Part shown: in pieces, positions 1 to 12,470 of the stretch
Numbering within the stretch: the stretch's first letter is position 1
Layout of the letters: every line of letters starts with the position of its first letter
NCBI GenBank assembly: GCA_021186555.1
Contig: JAJKFL010000013.1
Location: 29,034,743 to 29,098,742 of the forward strand
Origin: Reticulitermes speratus
Lineage: Eukaryota > Arthropoda > Insecta > Blattodea > Rhinotermitidae
DNA: 64,000 bases
Direction: 5' to 3'
The notes under the pieces: model-generated
Told to the model about the DNA's origin: nothing
Database searches by the model: none
What the model saw: the letters and a program-made list of their open reading frames with translations, nothing else
Translations under genes and position numbers: made by a program

Positions 1-292
1 AAATAATTATGTAGTGCATGTCTGGATTTAACTTAAAACCCCTAATAGCCACGCAGGAATTCTTGCAGCTTGTGGTATTTGGGGGCTGCTGTAAATGAAC
101 GTCATTCAGTGTAACTTCTTAAGGTCTGGCACTGTACTGAGGTTAGTGACGAATCAGCTGTGAAGCTTCTGACCTCGAATTGCCGAGTTCTCTCCACTGT
201 ACCGTATTCTGAATCATTATACACTTCTGTCGCACATTTTCCTTCAAACAAACCATTCTGATGTCTTTCTCTCAGTATCTAAAGTGGTCCTC

Positions 293-520
293 CGTAAAGG
301 TAAAGGTAAAGTTCTCCCTATAACGGGCCATCAAGGCCCAGAGGGGGAGTAGAGGTATAGCTCTACTCTTTCTTTAACCTGGCACTAGATGAGGGTGGAT
401 GGTCAACTCCACGCCCCGGCCGCTTTACCCCGAGGAAAGAGACCCGGTATCCATTGTACAGGAGGCTGGGTGGGCCCCGGGGCCGGTCTGGACGGGTGCT
501 GAAAATCTCGCCCAAAGTGG
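293..520 (-). mobile_element. SINE family B copy, 5'-truncated
   Basis: Read on the minus strand this is the body and tail of the commonest SINE in the window. It shares the block around CGGCCGCTTTACCCC and the CAGGAGGCTGGGTGGGCCCC block with the copies at 7.5, 13.5, 31.3, 44.1, 47.5 and 63.5 kb. The tRNA-like head seen in the 44.1 and 63.5 kb copies is missing: similarity stops near position 520. The lower-coordinate end has the GGTAAAGGTAAAG tail. Short ORFs read through it on the minus strand are not genes. Confidence 0.8.
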
Positions 521-3155
521 TCCTGCGTAAGGTGTTAAAACAAAAAGTATCCACGTAAGCCGTCCTCCACGCGTGCTAGTTACCCCGCCCATCACAATGT
601 ACACCATGTAATAAAACTAATAATACTCCATTAAGAGCATCATTTGTTAAACACTTCATTATGACGTTGTCTCCATTCCTCTGCTGTTTTACGATCTCTG
701 ATGAATATAACAGCTGTTGTGTAAATATTAGGTCACCTGTTCGGTAGAGAGGCAACAAATCGCTCTGTTTAATAACTTTAATTGTATTTGTCTTTGCTAA
801 TTTATCAAACGAATTATGACATTGATCGTTAAAGTAGACGTGCGTATTTGTGAGACGATAGATCAATAAAGTAATTAAACTGGAGGCAGTTGAGTGATGA
901 AATGAATGGCAGATTGTAGGCAGTGTTAATAGTAGTTCATTATGTTACACAGAAATCGTGAGTCGGGGCACAACGGTGTGTGGCGCACAGTCTGTTAACT
1001 GCAGTGTCCTTGTAGGAAGGGGCAGTGTCATCACTTTGCTATCCTTCCACTAGCTGCATGTTTTCCGATATACGTATGTAGTCCAGTGTCATCGCGCGTT
1101 TTAGTTTTTGAAGCCCTCTTTATATATATTGATTTTCAAGATTATAACACTGTACACGTGTCTAGTGTCCAGGAAAATACTTCGGCCTAAGTGAGATTAA
1201 TGAAATGGCTGCTGCAACTTTGTGGTTTGTATAGCGCACATATTATTACTCTTGTCAAATAAAGGTGGTTGTGGTATGATTGGCATTTAGCTCAATTAAA
1301 GTAAACAAGAAATGTATACAAAAGTTTGGATAAACTCTCGTTTGAAGTTCGAAATGAAGCGAATCTGAAGGATATGTGATTGGCGAGCTGTGCTGTTTTA
1401 ATTGCGGCAAATTTTGGAATCCTATTACTTTACCATAGTTATTTGTTTAGTTGGTAGGTTGGTTGGTTGGTTACGATTTGCAAACGCAGTAACTATCGCA
1501 GCTGAAGGTGCAGGCAGGTTGTACTTCCGAATGTTTTCAATGTACCAAGGAAACAACACTTTATCACACCCAAGGAGGCTACCATTTATGTTCTTCATGT
1601 GTGTTTGTTGAAACAGCTACTGAACAGTCTGTATAAAACTGGCAACACCGCAAGGAAGAGAGTGATTTCCCGTATCCTACAGTATACCTCGTATATAAGA
1701 AAATTAGGTATTCCCTATAGACTGTTCCTTTGGTAACAATTCCTTTTGCGTGATTCGAAACAAAATTTCCGGAAATCATGTCACTTATGCCCTGAGGATG
1801 GAAGCAGTATGATCTTCCGATAGGTCATTAACCGTTTAACAGACTACGCAGTACCACGCTCCCGGCAACTAAGCCTCATCCGATTTCATTCGCTGTTTCC
1901 GTATTGCAGCGGAAAGCACAACGGCGAAACCCTACCAGTTATTACACCAGTAATTCATTTTGTCGTACACACACGTCTGAGTGCTGCCACATTATCGGCA
2001 ACAACTTTATTTGGTACATCGGCCACTGTTTATCTTGTGCATGTTTAGTATTTAAATACGAGTGCAAACAAATAGTAAAGTGGTTTATTTAGTGACGCTG
2101 TCTGCATCTGGAGTAAACAGTGTCGATTTTAGGTGAATGAATATGAGTATGGAATGCTGGTAAAATGGTAACCAACAGGGATTCCTCGAAGTACGGAGAG
2201 AGACGCCTGCTTCAATGTCACTTTGTTCACTGCAGATACCACATGGAGTGTCACTCCAAATTCTGGTGTCATAGCAGTATGTATTGACGCTAAAGACCCT
2301 CAGAAGCCTGACAGACTAACTTCACTAGCCTCCTCTTAAACTACTGAAAGGTACTTGTCGAATAGACATTTACTGATAAATGATATGTAAAACTGGAATA
2401 TGTACCTTGAAGGTGTTTCTTCGTAATTTACACTTTTACTACTTTAAATGTTAGAGTCGCCGTGGTCGCACCGTTATTTTAACGTGTTTAGAATAATGAA
2501 CAGATAAGAAAACACACGTGCATATGTAATTTGGAACTTACCGCCCTGTGGTTTTACAGAAACTACATCCAAAGACATACTGATGTTTAGACGTTCGTGC
2601 AACGCACAGGCCCGCCCGTTGTGTTTTTTACTGTCTAAATAAACTATCGTCGTGTGTAATGTGTTAGGACTGAAACTTAACAGTGTGTCCGTGGAACACA
2701 CTGAAGTTGAGAGTTCGAGATTCGAAACGTAAGCGTGATCACTAGCGGTAAATTGGGGAGGGGGGGCTCAAGACTAGGCAACGAGGTTTGACGTCGAGTA
2801 GGGAGGGAACGTGTGATCTGCTCTGTTCGTCACCACAGCCACAGCAGATCTGAAAACCCGTCTCGCCCTTGTCAAGTGTCATTTGTGGTTTACCAACAAA
2901 CGCTCTGGGAAGGTCAACTAACCTCCTCAGCACCTTTGCCTGACAGGCAGGAAGTTATAGGAGCCGTGACAGAACTGCACAGTAAGGAACTTCACAATTC
3001 GTACATTTACCTAAAATATCAAGCCAGATTATTTCGGCTGGACATGTAGTACACGTGAAATGAGAAAAATGTAAGCATATAGACTTTTAATCGGACAACT
3101 TGACGGTAAGAAACCGCTTGTGAGATACAGGCGAAGATGGAAGGATGATATTGAA
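521..3155. other. Gene-free stretch, no recognised content
   Basis: AT-rich DNA with only short, non-conserved-looking ORFs. A GGTT microsatellite lies near 1448-1472. A decayed hammerhead-like hairpin is possible near 1790-1828: CTGAGGA, then GGAAG pairing with CTTCC, but followed by GATA instead of GAAA. I see no exon with a good splice pair. Confidence 0.5.
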
Positions 3156-3159
3156 GTTC

Positions 3160-3742
3160 ATTCATTCTGCAGTCTGTCTTACGGCAGGTACGTAGCCTCT
3201 TCCAAAGCGAGTTCTCCACAGGGTGCGATCTAGTGTTCCTGTTTCAATTTCCAGTATCTTCTCTTTTCCTTAAGGTCATCCAGTAGCTGGTTACGTCTTC
3301 TCCCTCGTCTTCCCGTCATTTCTACCCTTCCTTCTATCTTTCCTTCAATCACGTGTTTCAGAAGGCAGTTTCTACGCAAGATGTGACCAATCCAGTTAAC
3401 CTTTCTTCTTTTTATTTTATGTAGGATATTCCTCTCCTTGACTCTGTGTAATACTTCTTCATTTCTCACACGATCTGTCCAACTGATCTTCTTCATTCTT
3501 CTTCAGCACCACGTTTCAAAACTTTCCAGATACTTCTGACTTACTTTCCGAAGTGTCCACGTTTCAGCACCATACAAAGCTATGCTCCAAATGTAGCACT
3601 TTACTAGTTTCTTCCTTAAATTTAAGTCCAGTTTGCTTGTGAATAGAGTCTTCTTGTTGAATGCTGCTTTTGCCATGGCACTTCTGGATTTAATTTCACG
3701 TGTACACCTTGCATCATTTGTTACCATGCTACCCATTGAAGT
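3160..3742 (-). mobile_element. Non-LTR retrotransposon ORF2 C-terminal relic
   Basis: The minus strand encodes the end of a LINE reverse-transcriptase polyprotein in three frames. Positions 3736-3503 read MGSMVTNDARCTREIKS through LYGAETWTLRK; after a frameshift, 3496-3230 read MKKISWTDRVRNEE and IGHILRRNCLLKHVIEG; after another, 3225-3162 read WRTRFGRGYVPAVRQTAE and a stop. The ALYGAETW and HILRRN blocks are typical of the region after the reverse-transcriptase domain in abundant insect LINEs; I do not assign the clade. The catalytic domain is absent: similarity begins near 3742. It is a 5'-truncated, frameshifted dead copy. Confidence 0.85.
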
Positions 3743-3925
3743 AAATCTTGAAAATGCGGTTTGAGAATGCGGACTGAATTAATTGGTCTGAGGATGGGAT
3801 CCAGTTGCGGGCTGTAATAAGCCGCTGTATGGCATCAGAGATAGGCAGTTTCATGATTAACCGAGTGCCTATCGCCTTCTGTAGTGGAGTTGCAACTATA
3901 CATTTGTCATACAGTGTTGAGGTGA

Positions 3926-4624
3926 GAGCCTGGCTATGCATCTCGAGGAAGCAGGTACTGCTCCGGCACTTGTCTAATGAGCCTGGCTATGCATCTCGAG
4001 GAAGCAGGTACTGCTCCGGTACTTGTCTAAAGAGCCTGGCTATGCATCTCGAGGAAGCAGGTACTGCTCCGGTACTTGTCTAAAGAGCCTGGCTATGCAT
4101 CTCGAGGAAGCAGGTACTGCTCCGGTACTTGTCTAAAGAGCCTGGCTATGCATCTCGAGGAAGCAGGTACTGCTCCGGCACTTGTCTAAAGAGCCTGGCT
4201 ATGCATCTCGAGGAAGCAGGTACTGCTCCGGTACTTGTCTAAAGAGCCTGGCTATGCATCTCGAGGAAGCAGGTACTGCTCCGGTACTTGTCTAAAGAGC
4301 CTGGCTATGCATCTCGAGGAAGCAGGTACTGCTCCGGCACTTGTCTAAAGAGCCTGGCTATGCATCTCGAGGAAGCAGGTACTGCTCCGGCACTTGTCTA
4401 AAGAGCCTGGCTATGCATCTCGAGGAAGCAGGTACTGCTCCGGTACTTGTCTAAAGAGCCTGGCTATGCATCTCGAGGAAGCAGGTACTGCTCCGGTACT
4501 TGTCTAAAGAGCCTGGCTATGCATCTCGAGGAAGCAGGTACTGCTCCGGCACTTGTCTAAAGAGCCTGGCTATGCATCTCGAGGAAGCAGGTACTGCTCC
4601 GGCACTTGTCTAAAGAGCCTGGCT
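3926..4624. repeat. Tandem array, 53-bp unit x 13.2
   Basis: A 53-bp unit beginning GAGCCTGGCTATGCATCTCG repeats 13 times head to tail, and ends with the first 10 bases of a fourteenth copy. Copies are nearly identical. The main variation is one C/T position (GGCACTTG versus GGTACTTG) and the last two bases of the first unit. Each unit carries an NsiI (ATGCAT) and an XhoI (CTCGAG) site. One frame stays open for a short way; I take this as non-coding minisatellite. Confidence 0.97.
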
Positions 4625-5740
4625 GACACTTGGAATGTCTTTAGGTTGGCCACTTTGCCAGCCGCGATTAGACCCAAATAACAGAAAGAATGTTAACAAC
4701 AGCACCGCAGTTTTGAGTCACATCATACCGTTCGCTGTCTGCAATACACATATTTCTCCTGTAAGGAGGTGTGGGGGCATTTCTTGACAAGTGCCTACTA
4801 GGGGGACAGTAGTGTCCAAGTAATGGAATGGACGAAATGCAGCCGGTACGTAGTCTGGAGAAAGACGTGTTTGATTGATTGACTGATTGATTGATCGATC
4901 GTAATCGCAATGATTTTACGGCAACACTGTTGGACTTTCCTAGTACGATCAGTTCTGCTGTGACGCGACTGTTGCACTCTTGTAGACCTCGTGTTATAGA
5001 AACTCGCGTAATAAAGATCGGGTCAGATCAGAAAACATTTGGCCCGTCACCCAACCTGATGTCTTTACACTGGTCGCTGAAATCGCGTAATAGCTAACAC
5101 GCGTATGCGCAAGTTCGCGTTATACAGACAGCGTTCACCTATTCATCAATCGTTTTATAGCCAATCAGCGTTAACGAAACACACATAATTGCAGAACTGA
5201 CAGTACACGAATGTATTGTGTTGATGCATACATATAATACATTTACATACAGTCTGAATTCTAAAATCAAAAATACTTGCGTGAAGTTACCCACACGTGT
5301 CATTTCCCTTTTCCAGTAATTATGACTTGCTCGCCAGATCACCACCTTTGGTGCACTTTCCTTGCGACTGTTCCTTTGCGATCAAAAATTCTAAATCATT
5401 TATCCCGTTTGCAAATAGAATGTGGTCCCACATATTGATACGAGCTTAAGAAGGTTTGAACTCACTAGAGTGAAATGTAGTTGAGAAGTGTTGTTTTCTA
5501 TACCTTTATTCTAACCTCGCGACTTCTTGGGCGCCTTCGCAACACTGCGAAAAGCGACTGTTTGCTACATCATGTCTGTTTAACATAATCAGTATTCCGT
5601 GCGGAGATTGATTATGCAAGTCATCAACAGGGAGATGTACACAAAGGATACGACCTTGAAGAGGTCGGAACATGTACGAGGAACGTGACAAATGTTTATT
5701 TATTATTGATTGTGCAATTTGTTGGATCAAATACTGCATA
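4625..5740. other. Gene-free stretch
   Basis: No gene recognised. It holds a short TGAT/GATC simple repeat at about 4870-4900. Small ORFs here have no recognisable domain or splice context. Confidence 0.5.
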
Positions 5741-5741
5741 A

Positions 5742-6125
5742 TTCGTCATGTCTTCCCGTCCGCATGCAACAACTCGGCTCCCACTGGACGGATTTTCATG
5801 AAATTTTATATTTGAGTATTTTTCGAAATTCTGTTGAGAAAATTCAAGTTTCATTAAGCTGTTGACAAGAATAACTGGTACTTAACACGAAAACCTGTAT
5901 AAATTTGTATCTCGCTGAATTCGTCTTAGAATGAGAAATGTTTCAGACAAAAGTTGTAGAGAAAGTGAACTCGCACATTTTATGTTCAGTGCTTTCTTTT
6001 CGAAAATCATGCTGCTTGTGATATAATGTGGAAAAACACAGAATGCATTGTTGCGTTTCCGTTGCAACAATGGTTACGCGAACGTGCCACAGTGTTAATT
6101 TATACGTACATTGCCCATCTTGGTA
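5742..6125 (-). mobile_element. Dispersed repeat, minus copy (pair of 42.5 kb)
   Basis: On the minus strand this matches 42560-42870 (+) over more than 300 bp. Shared blocks include the ACTTTTGTCTGAAACATTTCTC region, GAATTCAGCGAGAT, AACTTGAATTTTCTC, TTTCATGAAAATCCGT, and a GCGG..AGACATGACGA end. The TTTCATGAAAATCCGT plus GACAGACA-type ending is one I know as common in arthropod dispersed repeats, probably a LINE 3' region or SINE. No protein is encoded. Confidence 0.75.
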
Positions 6126-7054
6126 ACTCAATGAAAGCAGGAGTTTTAATAGCATTTATGAATTCAGTTCGTACCTCACAGAGAAGATGATAAAGACCAG
6201 TCTGTTATTGCTGCTTAGGGCAATACCGCTGCTTATTCTAATAATCGTACAAAACACACAAATGTATACTGTGTAGGCAGACTGCAGAAATTTTGTACGG
6301 TACAGCTGGTGGTACATAGGTAACCAACAGTTAAATTATAAATATAAGCACGCCTATAATCTGCGTAGTTGGAATATGTTTTGTTGCAATCTTAATACGT
6401 ATGTTGCCTCGAGTCAGGTTGTGTGGCCGGATGAGGCGCCTGGTCGGCTGTTGCAAGGCCCGCTGTAGCAATGCTGTGCTATCGGTATGAGTGGGCACTG
6501 TGTGTTTTATCTGTATGAAAGTACCTTCTGTTGTACTCTAGTACAGCCCGATATGCGTGATATGCGTAACGCAGTGCACATCAACGTGCAATCCAGGGCT
6601 TTGTTGTGTCCGAACCAGATGTTGAAGAGTACGGCTGCCCACTCCACACGAACTCCTGATAAATTGTAGGGTTTTCCATTGCCTTGTGGGAGTTGTCATA
6701 TTGAAGGGGCGTTTATTGAAATGTAAACGAATAATGAAATTTTTAAATTATGCTTCAAACTCCAATACAAGATTTGAGGTTTCCGCAGCGCTGAATATTT
6801 GGGTTGTAGTTTTCTGGGTTATGACATCATGCGGTCTGTTGAGTGGTTACTGACTTTTCGGCACAACATGCTGCCTCCGTATTTAGGGTGCAGATGTATT
6901 CTAGGCTGATTTTTGGAACACCAAACTCCATCGAAGGCCACCAGCCAAAGCATTGTATGGTCACTGAGACGACGACTCAGCGTGTCGCTTAGGTCCTGAG
7001 TGTTACAGGTGCCAATAAAATCAAAGGAACTTGTGCCCTGAAGTTACGGTAATT
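6126..7054. other. Gene-free stretch
   Basis: No gene or repeat recognised. The short + strand ORF at 6487-6669 has no visible domain. Confidence 0.45.
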
Positions 7055-7320
7055 CCCCCCCCCCAATGGCTCGACAGCCCCTCGGGGGCCTAGGCCTCCT
7101 CGTTTCGTCGAGGTTTCATGGTCACACACAGTTGAGACACACCACACTCGGTATGACTCCTCTGGAAGAGGGACCAGCCCGTCGCAGAGACCTCTTACCT
7201 GACAACACACAACACTCACAAGAGACAGACATCCATGCCCCCGGTGGGATTCGAACCCACGATCCTAGTAAGCGAGCGGCCGAAGACCCACGTCTTAGAC
7301 CGCACGGCCACTGGGATCGG
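7055..7320 (-). mobile_element. tRNA-derived SINE, family A
   Basis: On the minus strand it starts with a tRNA-like head (CCGATCCCAGTGGCCGTGCGG) and a B-box-like GGGTTCGAATCCCACC. A body with CTCTTGTGAGTGTTGTGTG and CTCTGCGACG follows, ending in GGGGCTGTCGAGCCATT and a G run (C run on +). It matches copies at 10.0 kb (+) and 21.4 kb (-) nearly end to end. I could not find a target duplication. Confidence 0.92.
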
Positions 7321-7469
7321 CGAGACTGTGGTTTATAGTCATATAAATAACACGATTATTTCAGATTGCGTAATAATTGGTATGTGCATTCATAGGCCTA
7401 GCATGCACGGAACAAATGGAGGGCAACATGTAAATATGTCCCTGTGCACGCCATGAACACGTATGGGAG

Positions 7470-7682
7470 GGTATACGTAGGCTATAGCTCCATTCATTTT
7501 TAACTTCGGTACAAAGTGGGGGTGAATTTTTAGCTTCACGCCACGGCAGCTTTACCTCCCGGGGAAAGAGCTTCCCGTGCCCATAGCATTGGAGACTGGG
7601 TGGACCCTTTCCGGGAATCGAAGCACGATTTCTCAGCCGTCCGGCCCATAGCCCAGTCGCTGTACCTACTACGCTATGCCGG
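7470..7682 (-). mobile_element. SINE family B copy with tRNA-like head
   Basis: The minus-strand head GCCGGCATAGCGTAGTAGG.., with a decayed B box (GATTCCCGGAAAGG area), leads into the family body (CAGTCTCCAATGC, CCCCGGGAGGTAAAGC). Several body positions differ from the 63.5 kb copy, so this is an older insertion. It lies about 150 bp from the SINE A copy and in the same orientation. Confidence 0.8.
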
Positions 7683-7689
7683 CTCCTGC

Positions 7690-10020
7690 ATGTAATCGAA
7701 ACAAAAAATGTGAAAATGTGTTGTGCTGTACTACCGGAGCCCACCGAGATCGCAATTGGAACCCCATTAAAGCAAGAGGTTTCAGATGTGCTTGTAGAAA
7801 CATGAAGGCACTTGACCTGCACGATCTCTGGCCATCTGTCTGTACAGGTGGATTTATTTAAACAATACGAAGTGACGAGAGGATCACCTCAAGTCTGTAT
7901 TTTAGAGCTTCCTGTAATAAAGCCTTTCACAGACGTATCATTATCTCATCCACAAACAAACATGACAAGCCACAGTAATAACACGGCCTACGCTTCCTCC
8001 AATTTATTTGCGAGACTTACATCAAAGTTAGTAAGTTATGAGCACATGTACATACGGATTTGAAGTTATGATGTTCTGTGTAACAGTTCATATAAACATG
8101 CAGAAGAGTAAAGTCATTAGTCTAGAATACTGTTATGAATTGAGACATATCTGTCTTATCTTTCTACACTTCGCATCTTCTTTACAAATAATTATTTCCA
8201 CATGCCAAACAAATTATTCTTGAGGATCGTCTTGTCTCATTTTCTTGTTGAAAGCCAAAGTTTCAACGTCGCCAACCCAAAATACTTTATTGGAATATAT
8301 TCTAAATCAGATGCAAGCTGTCCACGCTGTGAACAGTTGCCCTCTGGTATGCCAGATTACTGCTTATTGTCGTCTCGTGTCTACCGCCGTCTTACCAGGC
8401 GTCGCTTTCGGAGAGGAATGCGATATTTATAAATGCGTTTCAATAACCCGCTGACTTCGTGGTCCTTGTTCTGCACTTTTGGCACTCGTTACTCTTCATG
8501 CGATTTCAGATTCTTACATCTGTGAATGTTAAAGACTGCCGTCTTATGTGACACCGTGTAGTCTGGCATACTACAGTCTGTAGTCGTACTGAAGTAATCT
8601 GTTGCCTGCATTTTCAGTGTAGAATTCAAACACTTTTGCCCATCTGACTTTGCAGCTTTCCGTCTCAAAGTCCACTTATGAATTCAGATTAAATTTTGAT
8701 TGTGGGTTTTAGGTATCCTAAAACTTCTGTTTTACACGAATCTGCAAGATAACTTTATCAGATCTGTGGACGTAGCCTATACCCTTTATAAAAGAGAGAC
8801 ATGGAGAGTAAAACCTGAACATTTATATGACGTGTGCGTCGAAACGCTTGATGGGAAGCCACGTTTCATGGAGCATTAGCTGATAGTGTTCATCAGGTTT
8901 CGTTTCCGGGGTCTTGACGAACATACGAGTTCAACGTTTGAATTTTCTGGTTTTATCTTCTATCTTTCTTTATAGGCCCATTTGTTCCGTGCCGTCTGTT
9001 CTGTGATAGGATGCCGTATTCAGAATCAGTGATGTTGAACTGAACAGCCAGCATTAATTTGCGCTAGCGTACCAGTGTCCGAATAAAAGTGCCTACAGAA
9101 ATACTCCAATATTAAAGTAGTCCTTGCGTGAGGATCCTGTACTGGACGCGTATCTGATCACATAAGAAACATGCAGATACTTATTTGCATTCATGACTTC
9201 CCTTTCCGTTTGAATACGTTAATTCATTTTCGCTTTTCTCTAACGTGTTTTTGCGACCCTTTCGTAATGCTGATATAGATTTGTGTAGACGAATATTGAA
9301 GGTCTTAACGAGGCCACTTCTCTTGGAACAACGTTTCAGACTGCTTCTTCTAGTGCTTGCATGAAGAAAGGGGGGGGGGGGGACTTCATTCTTATCTTCT
9401 TCCAAAACTGCACCACTCTAAATTACGATTAATGACGTCGAAGTCTACGAACGGAGGCGTTTTTTATCTCTCCTACAAAGTCCTCGCAAGCTTATTCCAG
9501 AAGAACGATTGTTTCAAGCCTAGTGCACAGTCTCTAGTCTTCCGTCTGATTGTACAACTGCAGCGCCAATATGAAAGTCTCTGTCAGTCAGGAACGGCTA
9601 ATTTCACATCTTGTGTGTCGGAATCGTTTTTTGAACGAAGCAAACATATTTATGGAACGAATCCCACGTACTAATCTGCAGGTTTTCTTGCCTGTTTCGT
9701 GTTGAGCAATCTATATCGTGACATGCCGTTAAGGTATGGTCCCGCACCCAACTGTATAAAGTCATTTTTATAACAGTCATGTTACAAAACGTGTCGCGTC
9801 CAAGGTAATTAAAACACGAGGCTTGTTTCCAGACAGTGGGCCTATGTTTTTACCTCGATAGCTATGGCTGCGTGTTTTGTCTGGCTTGTGTTAAGAGTAC
9901 ACTGAAATTAACTCTGGCTTCCTGTCCATTTGTTTCCATTGTCACAGCGGATTCATGAGTGCTTTCAAAATAATTCATTTCCTTCTGTACTCAGGGTGTT
10001 TAGGTACTCTATACACACAC
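7690..10020. other. Gene-free stretch
   Basis: No gene recognised. A 13-base G run lies at 9370-9382. Several ORFs of 60-105 codons occur by chance in both strands, without domains or good splice sites. Confidence 0.45.
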
Positions 10021-10024
10021 TGTG

Positions 10025-10286
10025 CCGATCTCAGTGGCCGCGCGGTCTAACGCGTGGGTCTGTGGCCGCTCGCTTACTGGGATTGTGGGTTCGAATCCCG
10101 CCGTGGGCATGGATATCTGTCTCTTGTGAGTGTTGTGTGTTGTCAGGTAGAGGTCTCTGCGACGAGCTGGTCCCTCGTCGCAGAGGAGTCCTACCGAGTG
10201 TGGTGTGTCTAAAGTGTGATTGTGAAGCCTCGAAAAAAATGAGGCGGTCTAGGCCCCCAAGGGGCTGTCGAGCCATTGAAAAAAAA
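10025..10286 (+). mobile_element. tRNA-derived SINE, family A, near full length
   Basis: The tRNA-like head begins CCGATCTCAGTGGCCGCGCGG; the B-box-like GGTTCGAATCCC is near 10089. The body (TGTGTTGTCAGGTAGAGG and the GAGGCGGTCTAGGCCCCC block) and terminal A run are complete. The flanks CACACTGT and CATACTGT may be a diverged target duplication. The head resembles a tRNA but the rest does not, so this is not a tRNA gene. Confidence 0.93.
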
Positions 10287-10289
10287 CGC

Positions 10290-12420
10290 ATACTGTATCA
10301 TTCATTAAATCGTCTCCCTTCTCTAGCTCATCCTCCCAAATCATCCTTTTGCATAATGAAGTACCAGATTTCTTTCGAACATAGTTACGTAGGGAAAGTG
10401 TGACATGATAGTTTGATACATGCGGGGTTTATTCCAGCGTGAGGAAGTCTTCGAACTAGTTTCTGACCATATCTGATGATGATTAATCACATTTGTCGCT
10501 GTACGTGATGTGTAACTAAAATTTGATAATCGACAATAAATATTCATGTGTATTAAATTTGTTGCACGTCTGCGAGCCGAAGGAATTTAAATATGGCAAG
10601 TAAACACTGACATTAATTGCAATGCGTTGAACTGAAATGCATGGACCCTTACTCACTGCTAAGTGGAATAGCGACGAGCGCTGGTGATCCTGCCGTCGCG
10701 AAGGGTCTACTTGAAGTAATGATGCTAGTTGTCAGACAACATAATGTCCCACTATATACAATTATGTAGACGAATGCATGTGTAACAGCATTAATTTGAA
10801 GTATTACTTTAATTTATATGTTATAAATTAATCCGAAAGAATAAAAGCTGTTCTCCAAGCGATTCTTCGCTAGTCGCAGGTGTTGCGGTACTCAACAACA
10901 CTGCGGTAGGGCCTGATGGGAAGTCTAAGAATTTATTTAATTTGTTTTCTTTTTAAAATACTGTGTTATTGACAGCTCAAGGCCGTCAAAGGTTTATTCC
11001 GTCGGTTCAGGAATACAAATCGCGCATATATAAAGTTTAATACAGCTGCCGGTAAAAATAGACACAAATGGAAAGAACTCTTGGCGGGCGATTGTTGTGT
11101 GTATATTCACTTTCTTCTTGGAGTTTCAATTCCAGCTTTTCAGAGCCTTTTATATGTGAGGTGGTAAGGTTCCGACGTTTCATGAACCTTTGCGTATGCA
11201 AGAGAGACAGAGAGTCTTGTTCGGTTTCAGCGACTCTGCGGAGAATGAGTGGAAGGATATTTTTAGCCTCAGCTCGAGAACACAGTTGGCTCTACTCTCT
11301 TTGTTTACGCTCGCTTCGTCTGTTCTACACTGGGCGCCAGCCTTTACCAACTTCTCTGTGCTGCTTCTTTCAACTTGCATACAAAAATAATAAATGGTAT
11401 AGCACCGGCCTAACGCTTCATTGGAGGCAAATGTCGTTCACCTGCTGGCAACGTTTATTGTATTAACACATAAAAGATATATTTTGACCGTGTTAAGTCC
11501 CAGTCTTTCGTTCTGCACTGCTAAGCCGCCATTTTGGTTTTCAGAGTTGGTTTTCTTTCGTGAGTGCATAACCTCCCTACGAACTTCAGACATGTGGCGA
11601 ATGTATCGTCCATTTTTCCACGAAGTTACGTAAGTGAGAACAAGGTGACACTCCGGACTTGTCCACTGCAGTTCTGAAGCACGCTGCAAGAACACATTTC
11701 ACTACTAACTGTCTTTGATTCGTCGCCTTCTGTCATAATGCAGTATGTTCCGCCTCTGCTCTTCCCATTTGCGATGTGCAGTATCGTCTCACGATGGACT
11801 TCAATTTGAACACGCCGTAACTTAAGAAGATTTACTTCCTACTTGTCATTGTCATGTCCTGTGTTTATGTACGGCCTACTTTTCTTAACACTAATGAAAA
11901 CTAGTAACCGAAAAGTCGAAACTTTTTTATTTCGTAGCTTTTAAGTGACGTAGGTTAGACCGTCTAACTCTGTGTTTGAGTGTGTATTACCTCCTGGTTG
12001 GCAACACTGCTCAGTCTGTCATGCGCCGACAATTATGGTGGCGCCGGCTGTAGAAGCGTAATGAAAGTTAAGATGGCGGAAAGAGCCAAAGACATTTGCT
12101 CTGTACCGTAATGCCCCGCCGCTCCCTCGAACACTGGGAAAGGGTCCCTTGACGTAGTTCTAAGAAGATATACCGAACTCCTAGTGAATTATTGCATTTT
12201 GAAACCAACTGGGGAGGCCAATCAGTCTTTTCTGTAGTGGACGGACACGTTTTAAACAGTCGAAAGCCTTGAAGCGCACTGCGAGGTCCTTGTGGTATGG
12301 AAGATATCTGAACCAACTTTCAGCAGGCTGCCGATGTTAAAGCATTGCGAGACTGAATTTCTCACAGAGGTGTTGCTGAAAATTCAAGTTTTCTTAGATG
12401 TTACTCTGTGCCTTGGGTAA
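10290..12420. other. Gene-free stretch
   Basis: No gene recognised. A 132-codon + ORF at 11068-11466 overlaps other open frames on both strands. It has no domain and no convincing splice sites, so I treat it as chance. Confidence 0.45.
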
Positions 12421-12424
12421 ATAG

Positions 12425-12470
12425 TTCCCCGGCGTTTCGAAGGATTGCAGTGCCTCATCTTCAGGATCAA
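12425..12470 (-). ncRNA. Hammerhead-like motif, decayed
   Basis: On the minus strand: CTGAAGA (fits CTGANGA), an extra T, GAGG pairing imperfectly with CCTTC around a 9-base loop, then GAAAC. The bases after GAAAC read GCCGGGG, where the better copies have a palindrome and GTH, so the cleavage triplet appears lost. The ATCC before the core can still pair with GGGGA after it. It is probably a fossil of a mobile-element ribozyme; activity is unlikely. Confidence 0.35.

Noticed and set aside
3770-3830. Hammerhead-like CTGAGGATGGGATCC
   Set aside because: No GAAA or second stem II strand follows, so the core is incomplete.
7361-7822. 153-codon minus open frame
   Set aside because: It runs through a family B SINE in reverse; the translation is that of the repeat.
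10089-10101. Possible tRNA gene from the B box GGTTCGAATCCC
   Set aside because: The same head recurs at 7.3 and 21.6 kb with a long shared body and A tail, so it is a SINE promoter, not a tRNA gene.
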